64,000 nt of DNA from the NCBI GenBank assembly GCA_022432975.1, contig CM039503.1, positions 43,903,340-43,967,339 of the forward strand, read 5' to 3'. Positions 62,462-64,000 of this stretch are shown in pieces (the stretch's first letter is position 1; every line of letters starts with the position of its first letter). Source of the DNA: Begonia masoniana (lineage: Eukaryota > Streptophyta > Magnoliopsida > Cucurbitales > Begoniaceae). The notes beneath the pieces are model-generated. The model searched no databases and was not told the origin of the DNA. It saw only the letters and a program-made list of their open reading frames with translations. Made by a program: the position numbers and the translations under genes.

Positions 62462-63425
62462 AGGGTTAAACCAATTTCTAACCCTAAAGTATAGAGTTAA
62501 TACGAAACACTCCTAAAGTAAAATTTATAACAACTAAAATATTAAACTATCCAAAATTTAACAAATCAAATCCTAACAAAGTCGATCAACCCCTTTTGTG
62601 AATTTAAGCCCAGAACGGGGGCCAATCAACCTCTAATTTTTGGGGGGTGAGAATAAGGGGTCCCTGCTCCAAAACAACTCCATGTTCTTAAACATCACGC
62701 TTGAGAATGGGGCCCCAATCCGGGACGGTGATCCTCCGTTCTCAAAATTAGGGCACAGAACTGGGGGTCCTCGCCCCGAAATGACCTTCCGTTCTTAAAT
62801 ATTACACTTAAGAACGGATCTCCGATCTGTGGCGGGGATCCCCGTTCCCGACCACCCTCTAATATCAATAAGATTATTTAGGTAAAAAAAAAGTCTACAT
62901 GGACTTGCAGAAATATACGAAACACAAGATTGAATCACTCTGATTTATTCCTCTATTTCTCCGACGACTTCAACTTCAATCATGGAAAGGCAAATTGCAT
63001 CAGTATTTCTAAAGCGGTAGCCTTCATAGATAATCATGGATATTTTCTAAATATTAAGACTTTTTTTTGTGAAACCATTTTTTCAAATAAGTTTATTTAG
63101 CAATCAAAGTGATTTACCCAAATTGGAGGTTTTTTTAGAGGGTGGTCGAGAACGGAGGGTCTCTGCCTCAAATCGGAGCTCCGTTCTCAAGCGTAATGTT
63201 TAAGAACGGGGTTGTTTCAGGGCGAGGACCCCCCATTCTCATCCCCCAAAAATTAGAGGGTGCCCTCCGTTCTTGGCGTAAATTCAGAATGGGAGGTGAT
63301 CGTCCCCCACTAGGATTTGATTTGTTACATTTTAGATACTTTAAGGTTTTAGTTGTTAGAGTTTTTAGTTTATTGGGTGTTTCAAATTAACCTCATACTT
63401 TGAGTTTCAAATTGGTTTTAACCCT
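62462..63425. mobile_element. Foldback / long-TIR MITE-like element
   Basis: Left arm (62462 to about 62915) and right arm (about 63105 to 63425) are inverted copies. TAGGGTTAAACCAATTT at 62462 pairs with AAATTGGTTTTAACCCTA ending 63425; AACAAATCAAATCCTA, CCTCTAATTTTTGGGGG and CGTTCTTAAACAT recur in reverse complement. The left arm is longer because of an internal duplication of the CCGTTCTC/GAACGG block. The ~190-bp centre is AT-rich. No transposase. A clear target duplication was not found. Probably a non-autonomous DNA transposon. The ORF 63142-63390 is accidental. Confidence 0.75.
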
Positions 63426-64000
63426 AAAATAACATTGAATGCCTTTGCAGTTTTGAGCATGGGGAATTAATTGATGCCTTGGCTTAAACAACTAGTCTCT
63501 TTCATTAAGACTTAGCAAATTTTAACTAGCCATTATTGGTTGGTAATGTTTTTTTTGAGGACATTTTTAGTCACGACAAATATTAGCTTTTACAATCTTT
63601 AATACGAGAACACAATGTTAGCAAAATCCACCGTCACATGTGAATATCTTCAAACTTAATATAGTCGGTGGACGACATGGTAGAGGCAGACTTATCTAAA
63701 GTGCTCATTTGGGTCGTTAGAGTCCATAGCCAGGTAATTGAGTCACATTGCACATTTCCCTGGTTAAGTAAAATATCATCTCCAATTAGTACAAACTATT
63801 AACAAAGTTGTACTAACATTATTCAAAATAAATAATATTGGTATTATTTGGTAGAGATAAATCTTTCGACTTTATTCTCTGCATGACATGTATAACCTTA
63901 ATTAATCTACCGTAATTGTGTACACAGGAAAACATGAACAAAGGCAACGTGGGTGACAACATTCGTTGTTTTGTGGGTTTTTTTTTAATCCCGAATAAGA
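63426..64000. other. Intergenic DNA
   Basis: AT-rich sequence without a recognisable gene, RNA or repeat. Confidence 0.5.

Overview
This is a nuclear plant window, dominated by repeats. Evidence: intron-containing GARP transcription factor gene (GOLDEN2-LIKE type), Ty3/gypsy elements of plant type, initiator-tRNA-Met-primed TRIM, long HindIII-type satellite arrays. The GLK protein looks eudicot and is compatible with a cucurbit, but the sequence alone does not prove the family. I see no rRNA or tRNA genes and no CRISPR; nothing looks bacterial.

Layout. Positions 1-46583 are a field of a ~207-bp tandem satellite (about 145 monomers, all in the same orientation), interrupted by insertions. The first (4425-10636) is a decayed Ty3/gypsy chromovirus-like element missing its 3' end. 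The second (12071-19436) is a minus-strand solo-LTR-like element into which a plus-strand relative (15677-19141) inserted with a clean CTGAA target duplication. The third (43570-46115) is another minus-strand member of that LTR family. Each LTR carries a different minisatellite at the equivalent place (17 and 78 bp; 52/53 bp; ~35 bp). A 100-N gap lies at 46706-46805.

Positions 46806-55309 hold part of a minus-strand LTR element that encodes only gag plus an aspartic protease: 5' LTR at 53849-55309, primer-binding site, gag-pro at 53735-51341, then AT-rich DNA. Its inner part is followed by a noisy mirror image of itself (46806-49868). The symmetry centre is near 49868, and this looks like a fold-back read or assembly artefact.

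Positions 55310-64000 are ordinary euchromatin-like DNA with one gene: a six-exon GLK transcription factor (58624-60693, plus strand). It is intact in architecture but has two 1-bp deletions, one in exon 1 and one in exon 3. Around it are a small TRIM (57010-57625), a copia-like LTR remnant containing a row of purine-loop hairpins (61490-62130), and a long-arm foldback element (62462-63425).

Functionally there is one cellular gene. GLK proteins drive chloroplast and photosynthesis gene expression. The rest is transposon and satellite DNA. Many patches of the satellite, the left mirror arm and possibly GLK show single-base indels typical of unpolished long-read assembly, so every frameshift reported here should be read with that in mind.
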